A DNA stretch of 53,187 bases from JAYPWI01 sp964629575 (GTDB lineage: Bacteria; Actinomycetota; Acidimicrobiia; Acidimicrobiales; Poriferisodalaceae), in the NCBI GenBank assembly GCA_964629575.1, contig CAZVUM010000031.1, positions 1 through 53,187 on the forward strand. The letters are read 5' to 3'. Under the pieces are notes generated by a model, which did not search any database, was not told the origin of the DNA, and saw only the letters and a program-made list of their open reading frames with translations. Both the position numbers and the translations under genes were made by a program. Below are positions 1-10,600 of this stretch, in pieces. Within the stretch, counting starts at the first letter, position 1, and each line of letters starts with the position of its first letter.

Positions 1-39
1 TGGCACCGGTGGTCGCCCGCCTCGCCGGCAGCTGATCAG

Positions 40-62
40 TTGCCGCAGCGGAGCTGCGGCAA
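40..62. repeat. Palindromic repeat, copy 1 (hairpin TTGCCGCAG/CTGCGGCAA)
   Basis: Two perfect 9-bp arms, TTGCCGCAG and CTGCGGCAA, enclose the 5-nt loop CGGAG. The element lies upstream of the helicase gene and recurs 46 bp downstream. It could be a REP-type intergenic repeat or a transcription terminator of a gene left of the window. There is no T-run, so the terminator reading is weak. Confidence 0.7.
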
Positions 63-85
63 CACCAACTCGGGCGGGCCATGGC

Positions 86-108
86 GATCCGCAGCGGAGC
101 TGCGGCAA
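86..108. repeat. Palindromic repeat, copy 2 (same hairpin core)
   Basis: CCGCAG and CTGCGG flank the same CGGAG loop. A 20-bp block (91-110) is identical to 45-64 in the same orientation. The outer bases of the left arm have diverged from copy 1. Both copies precede the preferred ATG of the helicase at 145, which supports that start over an upstream TTG at 40. Confidence 0.7.
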
Positions 109-144
109 CAAAACTGTCCCAGCGCGCCCGTAGGGTGGGCGCCG

Positions 145-2955
145 ATGGCGGAGATCAGCTGCGGGCATTGCGGGGCCACACATGGATCGGTGGCCGAGGT
201 GCGCTCCTGTGCGCTCGGCGATTCACGGGAGAACCCCGGGGCCGATCCCACGAGAGAGCCGACCACGTCCGCTTCGCCTTCACCGGTGCACACCGTCCCG
301 GCTGCGGCGCGGTTCCAGGCGCCGGGCCCCGTCGTGGCTCGCGGTCCTCGAGGGCTCGGCCGCAACCTCGTCGTCCCGCAGGGGGCCGAAGTCCCGGCGG
401 GGTGGGAAGGCGTCGACGACCTACTGCTCGATGAGATCACGGCGCTCGAACCGGGTTCGCTCCTCGACGAGCTGCAGGCGTGCTGGTCATCGCGCGAGCC
501 CTACATCGTGCGGCTCGGCACGAACCTCAGCGCTCCCTCCACGGTGATCCGGCTCGATCCGTCACTGCTCAGTCCCGACCTCCAGCTCCCCAGCGAGCGC
601 CTTCACCATCTCGTGTGGTCCAACTCGCTTCTCGCGGGGACACACGGCACCACGTTCCCCGCCGCCGCGCCGGCGCTCGAAGCGGGCGCCGCGCCGACCG
701 ATAGCCCCTCAGCCGACCTCGTCCTCCCCGCAGGTCAAACCGTCCTGGTCGACGGCGGTCCGCTCGACCTGGAGCTGGGGCGCTCGCTCGAGCATCCGGT
801 TCTTCACACCATCTCGATCTCTGCCGGTTCGCTCGCCCCGCTCGGCACCGACGCGTTCGACGCGGCGCTCGCGCCCGACCAGCTGGCCGCCGTTCACCAC
901 CCCGGAGGCCCGGCGCGCATCGTTGCGCCGGCGGGCTCCGGCAAGACCAGGGTGCTCACCGAGCGCGCGAGGTACCTCCTGGCGGCCCGGCATCTCCCGA
1001 CCCGCGCGCTGACCCTCGTTGCGTTCAACAAGCGAGCGCAGATGGAGATGGAGGAACGAACCGCCGACCTGCCAGGCCTTCGGGTCCGCACGCTCAACGC
1101 CCTCGCACTGGCGATCGTGAACGGTACCGACGGGTTCCGCCGGCCCGCCGAATCCACGGCGCGGGTGCAGACGATCGACGAACCCGAGGTGCGGCGGCTC
1201 CTGCGCCGCTTGGTCGAGATCCCGCGCAAGACCAACACCGATCCACTCGCCACGTGGATCGAAGCACTCAGCGCGGCCCGCCTCGGCCTGCGCGACCCCG
1301 CAGCGGTGGTCGACGAGATCGGCCCGGACGTCGCCGACCTCGAACAGGTCCTCGAGCAGTATCGACTCGTGCTCCGGCGACAGAACCTCGTCGATTTCGA
1401 CGAGCAGATCCTCCGCGGGATCGAAGTGCTGCTCGGCGATCCAGTCGCTCGAGCTCACGCCCAGGACACGTGTCAACTGCTTCTGGTCGACGAGTTTCAG
1501 GACCTCACGCCCGCCCACATGCTCCTCATCCGCCTGCTGGCGGGGCCGCGCGCGGACGTGTTCGGTGTGGGCGACGACGACCAGACCATCTACGGCTTCA
1601 CCGGGGCGACGCCGGAGTGGTTGATCGACTACGACCGATGGTTCCCGCACGCCAGCCCGCTAGCCCTCGAGATCAACTACCGCTGTCCGCCTGCTGTTGT
1701 CGAGGGGGCTCGCAACCTCCTCGCCCACAACAACCAACGGGTGCCAAAGGCCATCAAAAGCCCACCGGACCGCGAGGATGCACCCGCGGCCTTGCACGTC
1801 GTCACCAGCCCCGACCCGCTGGACGTGGTCGTCGATCGGGTGAAAGAGCTGCTCACCGGCGGGGTCGACCCGACCGACATCGTCATCCTGGGACGGGTCA
1901 ACGTCGCTCTCGCGGCCCCTCAGGTCGCCCTCGGCGAGGCCGGGCTGCCCGTCATTCACGCCGTCACCCCCGACCTCCTCCAACGCACCGGGGTCCGTGC
2001 GCTGCTCGCGTGGCTTCGACTGGCGTGCGATCCCGGTTCGATGGATCCCGCCGACGTGTCCGAGGCGGTGCGTCGCCCCTCGCGTGGCCTCAGCCAACGG
2101 GTTCGCGAGTGGATAGGAGAGCACCGGAGCGTGCGGGAGCTACGCCGGTTGGGTCAACGCCTCGGTGGCCGCGACCAGCACCGGATCGACGACTTCCTCG
2201 ACGATATCGACTCGCTCGCCGATGTCTGCGACAGCGGCGCCACCGCGGGCGAGTTGATCGCCGCGATCGGCGACGAGATCGGCGTCGCCAACGCCTTGGG
2301 CTCGCTCGACGGCGCTCGTCGCAGCGTCGACCGCAGCACGCACCTCGACGATCTCGATGCCTTGGTGCAGCTCGGCGGGGTGCACACCGATCCGGCCACC
2401 TTCAGCTCGTGGCTACACGAGTCCCTCGGCCGATCGGGTGCGTCGCGCGACGACGGCATCGCCTTGTCGACGGTGCACCGGGTGAAGGGCCTCGAATGGC
2501 CACACGTCATCATCGTCGGTGCGAACGCCGGAACCTTCCCTCACCGCCTCGCCGAACTCGAAGAAGAACGGCGGGTCTTCCACGTCGCCCTCACCAGATC
2601 CAGCCAGAGCACGTCGATCATCTGCGACGCGGCACGCCCATCTCGATTCGCAGCGGAGGTCGAAGGGCGTGAGCCCCCGCCCCCGCCGACCCCGGCACCC
2701 TCGCCCCACGCCGCGGCTGCCTCACCGCCGACCGACGGACTCCTCGAGCAACTCAAGGCCTGGCGCCTCGAATCGGCCCGAGATGCCAACGTGCCCGCCT
2801 ATGTGGTCTTCACCGACGCCACCCTCGAGGAGATTGTGAACCGGCGGCCGTCCTCGCAACGCGAGCTCGCACGAGTGAAGGGAATCGGCCCCAAGAAACT
2901 CGATCTCTACGCCGAAGAGATCCTCCACATCGTGGCCGACGTGCGAACCTCGTGA
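145..2955 (+). CDS. UvrD/PcrA-family ATP-dependent DNA helicase with HRDC domain
   Basis: A superfamily 1A 3'-5' helicase, probably acting in DNA repair or replication-fork processing. Counting from the ATG at 145 (936 aa), the Walker A PAGSGKT is near residues 261-268, DEFQD near 449, and GDDDQTIYGF, NYRCPP, STVHRVKGLEW and HVALTRS follow in canonical order. The last ~70 residues contain KGIGPKKLDLYAEEIL, typical of an HRDC domain, as in mycobacterial UvrD2. The ~240 residues before Walker A are unusual and begin with C6-x2-C9-x3-H13-x8-C22, a possible small metal site. An upstream TTG at 40 would place two palindromic repeats inside the coding region, so I reject it. A lipoprotein gene starts one base after the stop. 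Confidence 0.93.
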   Translation: MAEISCGHCGATHGSVAEVRSCALGDSRENPGADPTREPTTSASPSPVHTVPAAARFQAPGPVVARGPRGLGRNLVVPQGAEVPAGWEGVDDLLLDEITALEPGSLLDELQACWSSREPYIVRLGTNLSAPSTVIRLDPSLLSPDLQLPSERLHHLVWSNSLLAGTHGTTFPAAAPALEAGAAPTDSPSADLVLPAGQTVLVDGGPLDLELGRSLEHPVLHTISISAGSLAPLGTDAFDAALAPDQLAAVHHPGGPARIVAPAGSGKTRVLTERARYLLAARHLPTRALTLVAFNKRAQMEMEERTADLPGLRVRTLNALALAIVNGTDGFRRPAESTARVQTIDEPEVRRLLRRLVEIPRKTNTDPLATWIEALSAARLGLRDPAAVVDEIGPDVADLEQVLEQYRLVLRRQNLVDFDEQILRGIEVLLGDPVARAHAQDTCQLLLVDEFQDLTPAHMLLIRLLAGPRADVFGVGDDDQTIYGFTGATPEWLIDYDRWFPHASPLALEINYRCPPAVVEGARNLLAHNNQRVPKAIKSPPDREDAPAALHVVTSPDPLDVVVDRVKELLTGGVDPTDIVILGRVNVALAAPQVALGEAGLPVIHAVTPDLLQRTGVRALLAWLRLACDPGSMDPADVSEAVRRPSRGLSQRVREWIGEHRSVRELRRLGQRLGGRDQHRIDDFLDDIDSLADVCDSGATAGELIAAIGDEIGVANALGSLDGARRSVDRSTHLDDLDALVQLGGVHTDPATFSSWLHESLGRSGASRDDGIALSTVHRVKGLEWPHVIIVGANAGTFPHRLAELEEERRVFHVALTRSSQSTSIICDAARPSRFAAEVEGREPPPPPTPAPSPHAAAASPPTDGLLEQLKAWRLESARDANVPAYVVFTDATLEEIVNRRPSSQRELARVKGIGPKKLDLYAEEILHIVADVRTS

Positions 2956-2956
2956 C

Positions 2957-3412
2957 GTGCACCTCCTCCGTCTGCTGCTGATCGGCGTCCTCGTGGGGGC
3001 GTGCACCGAATCCGCGGCGCCCATCTACCAACCGCCACCTGCCACTGACGCACCGGCCGTCGACATCGTCGGGTCCTGGACCCTCGTGGCCGCGGTTCTC
3101 GACGGAGCGCCGATCACCGCGGCGCCCGGCTTTCCCATCACGATCGACTTCACGTCCAGCTCCGCCGGCGGGTCAGCGGGCTGCAACGGGTACACAACTC
3201 GGACGACCCTGAGCGGCGCAGCGCTCCAACTCAGCAACTTCGTGGTGACCGAGGTCGCGTGTGACAACGACGACGCCGGGGTGGCCGAGGACCGCTTTCT
3301 GGCTGCGCTCGACCGGGCCACCCAGGTCGGACTCGACGGCGGGCTCCTCGTGCTCACGGGTCAGGGCGCCGAGCTGCGCTTCCGTGCAGCAGAGGTCACC
3401 GCCGCCGAGTGA
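2957..3412 (+). CDS. META-domain lipoprotein
   Basis: A 151-aa protein starting at GTG one base after the helicase stop. It has a short hydrophobic signal ending in the lipobox LVGAC with Cys16, so it should be a lipid-anchored extracytoplasmic protein. Residues ~37-145 match the META (HslJ-like) domain: IVGSWTLV at the start and the hallmark GCNGY near the centre. META proteins are linked to heat or stress responses, but the biochemical role is not established. Its placement directly behind a helicase gene suggests co-transcription without an obvious functional link. Confidence 0.85.
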   Translation: MHLLRLLLIGVLVGACTESAAPIYQPPPATDAPAVDIVGSWTLVAAVLDGAPITAAPGFPITIDFTSSSAGGSAGCNGYTTRTTLSGAALQLSNFVVTEVACDNDDAGVAEDRFLAALDRATQVGLDGGLLVLTGQGAELRFRAAEVTAAE

Positions 3413-3420
3413 GGCCCGGC

Positions 3421-4440
3421 TCACGCGCCTCCGGCCAGCCGATTCCGCCGCTCGCTGAACAGGATCGCCGAAACGAGCATCAACAGGATCACCACCAGCG
3501 AGACGTAGGTGTCGAGGTGATACCAGTGGCTGAAGGTCATCTTGATCCCGACGAAGATCAGGATCCCGCCGAGAGCGTGCGACAGGTAGTGGAATCGCTC
3601 CCGGGCGTTGGCGAGAAGGAAGTACATCGCTCGCAGCCCGAGAATCGCGAATGCGTTGGAGGCGAACACGATGTAGGGCTCGCTGCTCACCGCCAGGATC
3701 GCGGGCACCGAATCGACCGCGAAGATCACGTCGGTCACCTCCACCACGACGAGCGCAGCGAGCAGCGGCGTGGCGGTGCGCACCCCGTCGATCACGGTCG
3801 TGAACCTGTGGCCGTCGTAGCTCTCGGCCACCGGCATGAACCGGCGGAGCACGCCGAGCCCGCGTGCCGCGGAGTCCTCGTTCTCACCCTCGCGGTGTCG
3901 GATGATCTTGAGTCCGCTGTAGACCAAGAACACGCCGAACACCACGAGCACCCAGAAGAACCGGCTGATGAGCGCAGAGCCCACGAAAATGAACATTGCC
4001 CTCAACGCCAGAGCACCGAAGATCCCCCAGAACAAGACCCGGTGCTGATACCGCAAGGGGATCGTCATGGTCGAAAAGATGATCGACCACACGAACACGT
4101 TGTCCACCGACAGCGACTTCTCGATCAGATATCCCGAGATGTACTCGCCGAAGGCATCACCCCCGTAGGCGACTGCGACACCGACCCCGAAGAGGACTCC
4201 GCACACCACCCACGCCGCCGATTCGATCAGGGCCTCGCGCGTCGTGGGTGCATGGTCGTCCCGGTGCCGCACCAGGTCGACGGCCAGCATCGCCACGACC
4301 AGCCCGATGAGAACCAACCACGCGAGGGCCGAGACATCGATGTCGACGAAGTTGTCCCGGGAAGAGGCTGCGAGCGTGGCTGTCACCGCCGCGAAGCTAC
4401 CGACCCCGACGACCCCAGCGAACGCGCGGTAGCGCGTCAC
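3421..4440 (-). CDS. TerC/Alx-family integral membrane protein
   Basis: A 339-aa polytopic protein with about nine hydrophobic segments. Two family signatures are visible: SLSVDNVFVWSIIF and VVVEVTDVIFAVDSVPAI, whose acidic residues lie within membrane segments. The family includes TerC (tellurite resistance) and Alx/MeeF-type manganese exporters, so metal-ion export is the best inference. The start is a GTG at 4440. It is transcribed away from the AddB-like gene, with only 23 bp between the start codons. It is convergent with the META lipoprotein, with 8 bp between stops. Confidence 0.9.
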   Translation of the reverse strand: MTRYRAFAGVVGVGSFAAVTATLAASSRDNFVDIDVSALAWLVLIGLVVAMLAVDLVRHRDDHAPTTREALIESAAWVVCGVLFGVGVAVAYGGDAFGEYISGYLIEKSLSVDNVFVWSIIFSTMTIPLRYQHRVLFWGIFGALALRAMFIFVGSALISRFFWVLVVFGVFLVYSGLKIIRHREGENEDSAARGLGVLRRFMPVAESYDGHRFTTVIDGVRTATPLLAALVVVEVTDVIFAVDSVPAILAVSSEPYIVFASNAFAILGLRAMYFLLANARERFHYLSHALGGILIFVGIKMTFSHWYHLDTYVSLVVILLMLVSAILFSERRNRLAGGA

Positions 4441-4463
4441 ACCCCGCTCGTAGGATCCCCAAG

Positions 4464-7400
4464 GTGATCGAGGTGAGGCCTTCGCCCTACGGCACCGCCG
4501 CGCTGACGACCCTTCTCGACGTCGTTGCCGCGGCCAAAGCCGGCGATCCGCTGGCTCCCGCCACGATCCTCGTTCCCACCAATTACGTCGGTGTGTCCAC
4601 CAGGCGGAGGCTGGCCGCAGGAGATCTCGGAGCTGTGACTCCGGCGGGACACGGCATCGCCGGAATCGAATTCCTCACCGTGTACCGCCTCGCCGAGCTG
4701 GTGGGTGCCGGGTCGCTCGCCGGGTCGGGGCGTCGCCCGGTGTCCACGCCCGTCGTCGCCGCCGCGGTGCGGCAGGTTCTCGCCGCTGAGCCCGGCCTCT
4801 TCACGCCCGTCGCCGAACACCCGGCGACCGAGAGATCCCTGGTGCGCGTCCATCGCGAACTTCGCGACCTCGATGAGCACGAGCTCGACACGCTGGCAGA
4901 TGCAACCCATCGGTCGGCGGAGGTGGTGCGGGTCCATCGCGCGGTGGAGGACGTGCTGGCGCCGCGTTGGTACGACGAGTTCGACCTGCTCTCTTCCGCG
5001 ACGCGGGCCGTCGAGGGTTCGACCCATCTCGCCGGCCGGCTCGGGCACGTGGTGCTGTACCTGCCACAGCAGGTCGGCCGCCACGCGGCGGAGCTCCTCG
5101 GCTCGGTCGCCGACAGGAGTGGCGTCACGGCGATCCTGGGATTCACCGGCGTCGAGCGCACCGACTCGCTCGTCCAGCAGGTCGCAGCCCGCCTCGGCGG
5201 CGATGCCACGACCCCACCGGTGATCGAACCACCTCACGCCGACCGCATCATCAGCGTGAGCGACGGCGACGACGAGGTCCGCACAGTTGTCCGCCAGATC
5301 GTCGCAGCGCTCGAGGAGGGGGTCGCTCTCGAACGCATGGCGGTGCTCTACGGCACCCCCGATCCCTACGCTCGCCTGCTCGACGAGCAGCTCGCCGCGG
5401 CCGCGATCGAACGGTACGGCGATGCGGTTCGCACAACCGCAGAGTCGGTGGTCGGCAGGACGGCGCTCTCGCTGCTCGCCCTGCCGGACCGCGAGTTCCG
5501 GCGGCTCGACGTGTTCGAACTCCTCGCCAACAGTCCGATCCGACGCTCCGCCGGCAGCCCGACGCTCATTCCGGTCGCGGCCTGGGAGCGCGTCGCGCGG
5601 GCCGCCGGTGTGATCGCCGGCGTCGAGGAGTGGCATCGCCGACTCGATCAGTACGTCGACGATTGCGAGCACGACGCCGATCGTCTCGCCCGCCTCGAAC
5701 CGGACTCACCCCGTCGTGCCGCCCTGGCGCGGGAGGCCAGCCACGCAGCCGATCTCCGGGACTTCGTGAGCGAACTCAGTGAAGCGGTCACCGGCGGCGC
5801 CCCGACACCGGACTGGAGAAGCTGGAGCGCCTGGCTGCGAGGGATGCTCGAGCGGTACCTCGGACCTCCCGACGACTCGTGGCCCGCCGTCGAACATCTC
5901 GCCCACGAGCAGCTCGAACGAGCCTTCGATCGGCTGGCCGGACTCGACGAGATCGAGCCCGCAACGACCCTCACCGTCTTCCGACGGACCCTCGAACTCG
6001 AGCTCGAAAGTGGCCTCGGTCGGGTGGGCTCGATGGGTGACGGGATCTTCGTCGGCCGAGTCGGCCAGGCCCTCGGTCTCGACCTCGACCGGCTCTTCGT
6101 CATCGGCATGGCCGAAGGCACCCTTCCGGCACGGCGGCGCGACGACAGCCTGCTCCCCGATCACGAACGGTCCCTGGTGGGAGACGCCCTCTCGATGCGC
6201 AGCGCGGAGAGCCTCGACGAGCATCGCCTCTACCTGGCCGCACTCGCGTCGACCTCAGGTGAGCGAACCCTGCTGTTTCCGAGAGGGGATCTGCGCCGAA
6301 GCAGTGAGCGGGTGCCCTCCCGCTGGCTCCTCGACACCGCATCGGCGCTCGATCACCGCCGTCACGACAGTGAGACCTTCGCTGCCGCAGCGCGAGACCC
6401 GCAGTGCACCTGGGCGACCGAGAGCCCGTCGTTCGTCGCAGGTCTGCGGCGATGCACCTTCCCACCCAACCGCCAGGAATACGACCTGGCCAGCTTGATG
6501 CGCCACCTCGACGACGGACTTCCCGTCGCGGGACATCGGCTCACGGGCGAGTCGGAGGCCTTCCGCGGCGGTGTCGAGCTGATCACCGCCCGATCGAGCC
6601 GGGACTTCACCAGGTTCGACGGCAACCTCGTGGGTCGCGTGACATCAGGTGGCGTACGAGCCGACATCGTTGCCCCGACTCGCCTGGAGGATTGGGCGGC
6701 CTGTCCACACCGATACTTCATGCGCTCGGTGCTTCGGGTTGGCGAGGTCGACACGCCGGAGGCTCTGCTGCGCATCGCACCCATCGAGCGCGGCAACGTC
6801 ATGCACGAGGCACTCGACCTGTTCTTCGCCGAGATCTCCGAGACCGACGAGCTTCCCGCCGCCGGCGAGGACTTCACGGAGGTCCATCACCGACGGCTCG
6901 ACGCACTCGCCCGCGACATCGCCGGCCGGCTCGAAGGGCGGGGTCTCGTCGGTAAGCGGATCTTCTGGGAACGCGATCGCCGCGACATTCTCAACGACCT
7001 CCACGAGATGCTTCGGCGTGACGCCCGCCGCGAACGCAGGGGTCGAGTCGTCGGGACCGAGCTCGGCTTCGGGGTCCAGGGCGCCACCCTCGGCCCGGTC
7101 GCGCACCAGCTCCCCAGCGGTCGACAGGTGCGCTTCAGGGGGAGCATCGATCGGCTCGAGGAGACTCCGGGGGGTGGTCTCGTTGTGATCGACTACAAGA
7201 CCGGCGGTACTTCTCGCTTCCGCGGCCTCAGCCAGGAAGACCCCGATCTCGCGGGAACCAAGCTCCAGCTGCCCGTGTACGCATTGGCCGGTCGGGCAGC
7301 CGTGGGCCGCCTCGACGCACCGGTGCACGCGGCGTACTGGTTCATCACCGAAGGTCGAGGCGAGTGGCGCTGGATCGGATTGGATGTCGACCAGGGCGTG

Positions 7401-7631
7401 ATGCAGCGCTTCGACGAGGTGGTCGAGGTGATCCTCAGCGGGATCGAAGGGGGCATCTTTGCGCCGCGGCCGCGAGAGCGGGACAACCCGGCCTTCGTCG
7501 AGTGTCCGTACTGCGACCCGGACGGACTCGGAACGAGTGAGCTCCGCACCCAATGGATGCGCAAACGCCACGCCCCCGAGCTCTCCGAGTACCTCGCCCT
7601 GGCCGAGCCGGAGTCGGTGTTGCATGGCTGA
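4464..7631 (+). CDS. AddB-like ATP-dependent nuclease subunit with PD-(D/E)XK domain
   Basis: A 1055-aa protein, probably the second subunit of an AddAB-type helicase-nuclease that processes double-strand breaks for recombination. A helicase-like core contains VIGMAEGTLPARR (~residue 541). The C-terminal RecB-family nuclease motif is clear: GSIDRLEE (~895) and VIDYKTGG (~907-914). AddB proteins carry an Fe-S cluster held by one Cys before and three Cys after the nuclease motif. Here C747 (ACPHRYF), C1014 and C1017 (ECPYCDPDG) are present, but the last Cys is not where expected. The N-terminal Walker A is degenerate (VPTNYVG). The gene overlaps the AddA-like gene by 8 bp. GTG start. Confidence 0.88.
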   Translation: MIEVRPSPYGTAALTTLLDVVAAAKAGDPLAPATILVPTNYVGVSTRRRLAAGDLGAVTPAGHGIAGIEFLTVYRLAELVGAGSLAGSGRRPVSTPVVAAAVRQVLAAEPGLFTPVAEHPATERSLVRVHRELRDLDEHELDTLADATHRSAEVVRVHRAVEDVLAPRWYDEFDLLSSATRAVEGSTHLAGRLGHVVLYLPQQVGRHAAELLGSVADRSGVTAILGFTGVERTDSLVQQVAARLGGDATTPPVIEPPHADRIISVSDGDDEVRTVVRQIVAALEEGVALERMAVLYGTPDPYARLLDEQLAAAAIERYGDAVRTTAESVVGRTALSLLALPDREFRRLDVFELLANSPIRRSAGSPTLIPVAAWERVARAAGVIAGVEEWHRRLDQYVDDCEHDADRLARLEPDSPRRAALAREASHAADLRDFVSELSEAVTGGAPTPDWRSWSAWLRGMLERYLGPPDDSWPAVEHLAHEQLERAFDRLAGLDEIEPATTLTVFRRTLELELESGLGRVGSMGDGIFVGRVGQALGLDLDRLFVIGMAEGTLPARRRDDSLLPDHERSLVGDALSMRSAESLDEHRLYLAALASTSGERTLLFPRGDLRRSSERVPSRWLLDTASALDHRRHDSETFAAAARDPQCTWATESPSFVAGLRRCTFPPNRQEYDLASLMRHLDDGLPVAGHRLTGESEAFRGGVELITARSSRDFTRFDGNLVGRVTSGGVRADIVAPTRLEDWAACPHRYFMRSVLRVGEVDTPEALLRIAPIERGNVMHEALDLFFAEISETDELPAAGEDFTEVHHRRLDALARDIAGRLEGRGLVGKRIFWERDRRDILNDLHEMLRRDARRERRGRVVGTELGFGVQGATLGPVAHQLPSGRQVRFRGSIDRLEETPGGGLVVIDYKTGGTSRFRGLSQEDPDLAGTKLQLPVYALAGRAAVGRLDAPVHAAYWFITEGRGEWRWIGLDVDQGVMQRFDEVVEVILSGIEGGIFAPRPRERDNPAFVECPYCDPDGLGTSELRTQWMRKRHAPELSEYLALAEPESVLHG

Positions 7632-10600
7632 CTCCCCCCTGTTCGACCCCGATTCGTTCGAGCCGCTCGACCCCTCGGCGTTCGACTCTCTCTCCGAGGC
7701 AGACGGCCCGGTCGTCGGCGGGCCGCCAACCCCACAGGACCAGCCGGACCGCGACCGCATCGCCACCGCGCTGTCCGACACGCTCTTCGTGGAGGCAGGT
7801 GCGGGAAGTGGAAAGACCCGCTCCCTCGTCAATCGCATCGTCAGCCTGATCACCGATCCACACGGCGTCCCCCTCCGACACGTCGCGGCGATCACCTTCA
7901 CGGAGAAGGCGGCTGGCGAACTCCGCGATCGGATCCGCGCGGCACTCGAAGACCTCCGCGACTCGGACGCCGCGTTCGCCCCCGCAGCAGCGACCGCGCT
8001 CGAAGAGCTCGATGGCGCGGCGATCTGCACCCTCCACGCATTCGCCCAGCGCATCTTGTCGGAGCACCCAGTCGAAGCGGGACTCCCGCCAACCATCGAG
8101 GTGCTCGACGAGATCTCGAGCCAGGTGGCGTTCGATCAGAGGTGGACAGAGCAGCTCGACCGGCTGCTCGACGACCCCGACATGGCCGAGACGGTGCTCA
8201 TCGCCACAGCCTCGGGCGTCGATGAGCGCCATCTACGCGACCTCGCCGTGGCGTTCAACGACAACTGGGATCTCCTCCGCACTCGCCTTCCTCAGCCTCC
8301 AGACGTGCGGGTCGACACCGCCGCCATCGTCGCTGCGGCCCGGGACCTGCTCGCGCGTCGCGACGAGTGCCACTTCGCCGACGACACGATGATGGAACCG
8401 CTCGCCGCGCTCGAACGGTGGGTCGATCGCCTCGCCGGAGCCGGCGACGACACCGACAAGATGGCCCTGCTCACCCAGGCCACCGGGAGGTCCGGGGCCC
8501 TCCCCAAGGTCACCCGCAAAGGTCGCAAGACCAACTGGCCAGACATCGAGAGCGTGCGGGCTGAGCACCGCGAGCTGCTCGAGAGGATCGACCGGACCCG
8601 CTCCGACGCGGTCGACGCGGTGATCAAGGTGCTGGCGTCCAAGATCGCCGACTTCACCCTCGAAGCGGCCGAGGACCGCCGCCAACAGGGCAGGTTGGAG
8701 TTCCACGACCTGCTCGTTCAGGCGCGCGATCTTCTGCGCGCCGCGCCCCTGGCCGCAGAGGTCCGCCAGGAGCTGCGGGAGCGGTATCGAAGGCTCCTTC
8801 TCGACGAGTTCCAGGACACCGACCCCATCCAGATCGAGCTGGCTGCCCTGCTCGCTCTCGCACCCGAAGCCGATGTGTCGGACGCGTGGGCCGATCTGGA
8901 TGTCGAGTCCGGGCGCCTGTTCTTCGTTGGAGACCCGAAGCAGTCCATCTACCGGTTCCGGCGCGCCGACATCGGCCTGTTCCTCGAAGCCAAGGACAGG
9001 TTCGGCCAGCCTGTCGTGCGTCTGTCCACCAACTTCCGCAGCAGCAGACCGGTCATCGACTGGGTCAACGGGGTCTTCGCCCGGCTCATCACCGAGAGCC
9101 CCGGGAGCCAGCCAGGCTACGAACCGCTGCTCGGGTGGCGAGACGCGCCTCCGGTCGGACCTGGGCTGATGGTCCTGGGCGAAGAACCACACGAGGGTCA
9201 GATCGCTGCCGAACCACTCCGCGAGCTCGAGGCCGCCGATGTTGCCGCCGCGGTTCGAGCTGCGCTCACCGAGGAGTGGCAGGTTCGCGACGAGCACACA
9301 GGCGGCTGGCGTTCCCCCCGGCTCGGCGACATCACGATTCTGCTGCCGGCCCGTACCTCGCTGCCTGCACTCGAACGGGCCCTCGACGACGCGGGGATTC
9401 CGCATCGGGCGGAGACCTCGTCGCTGGTGTGGTCCACCCGCGAAATCCGCGATCTCATGATGTGCCTCCGCGCCGTCGACGATCCGACCGACGAGTTGGC
9501 CCTGGTATCGGCGCTGCGCAGCGCGGTCTATGGCTGTGGCGACGACGACCTGTACCGCTACGCGGTCGAACACCGCGGCCGGTGGTCACACCAGGCTCCC
9601 CCACCCGAGTCCCTGCCGCACGATGATCCGGTCGTCACAGCACTCGGCCACCTGGCCTCGCTCCACGACCGGCGGATGTGGCTGACCCCCTCTGAGCTGC
9701 TCGAACACCTCGTCCGGGAGCGCAAGGTCTTCGAGCAGGGCGTCGTCCAGGGGCGTCCGCGCGACGTCTGGCGGCGACTGCGCTTCGTGCTGGACCAGGC
9801 CCGCGCCTACGGCGACAGCGAGGGCGGCAACCTCCGTCAGTTCCTCAACTGGACGCGACTCCAATCAGCCGACGGTGCCCGGGTGAGCGAAACCGTTCTT
9901 CCCGAGACCGACGACGACTCGGTACGCATCATGACGATCCACGGCTCCAAGGGCCTGGAGTTCCCGATCACGTTCGTCTCGGGGCTCAGCACGCGTCCCG
10001 GCGGCGGCCGTCGCGGCGTGGTCGCCGCCTTCCCCCCCGACGGAGGCCCCGCGGTGATCCGGCTGGGGTCGTCTCTCGAGACGCGCGAATACGAGTGGTT
10101 CGTTCCGCTCGACGAGCAGATGAGCCATCACGAGAGGCTTCGGCTGCTGTACGTCGCCTGCACTCGCGCACAGGACCACCTCGTCGTCTCACTCCACCGG
10201 AAGGAACCGACCGGCCGCGAACAGGCCGACCAGAGCCGCACGAGCGCGGAGCTCCTCGCCGGTGCTGCCGCCGACGCGCAGCACCGCTCGTTCGCAATGT
10301 CGGTCGCGCCGACGCAGATGGATCGGCCCGCCGCTGCGATCCAACCCATCGAGATCGATCCCCCCGCCGCGTGGCAGGCCCGGCACGACGAAGCGATGCG
10401 CCGAGGCCATCGCCCGCGGTCGCTGAGTGCGACAGGCGTGGCCGATCGCCATCGAGAGCTGCGGCGCGATGACCCCGGCCTCGACAAGGAGCCGCGCGAC
10501 CTCGACCTTCCTCCGTGGATGAAGGGTCGATTCGGCACGGCCATCGGACGAGCGGTGCACGGCGTCTTGCAGACCATCGACCTCGCGACCGGCGACGACA

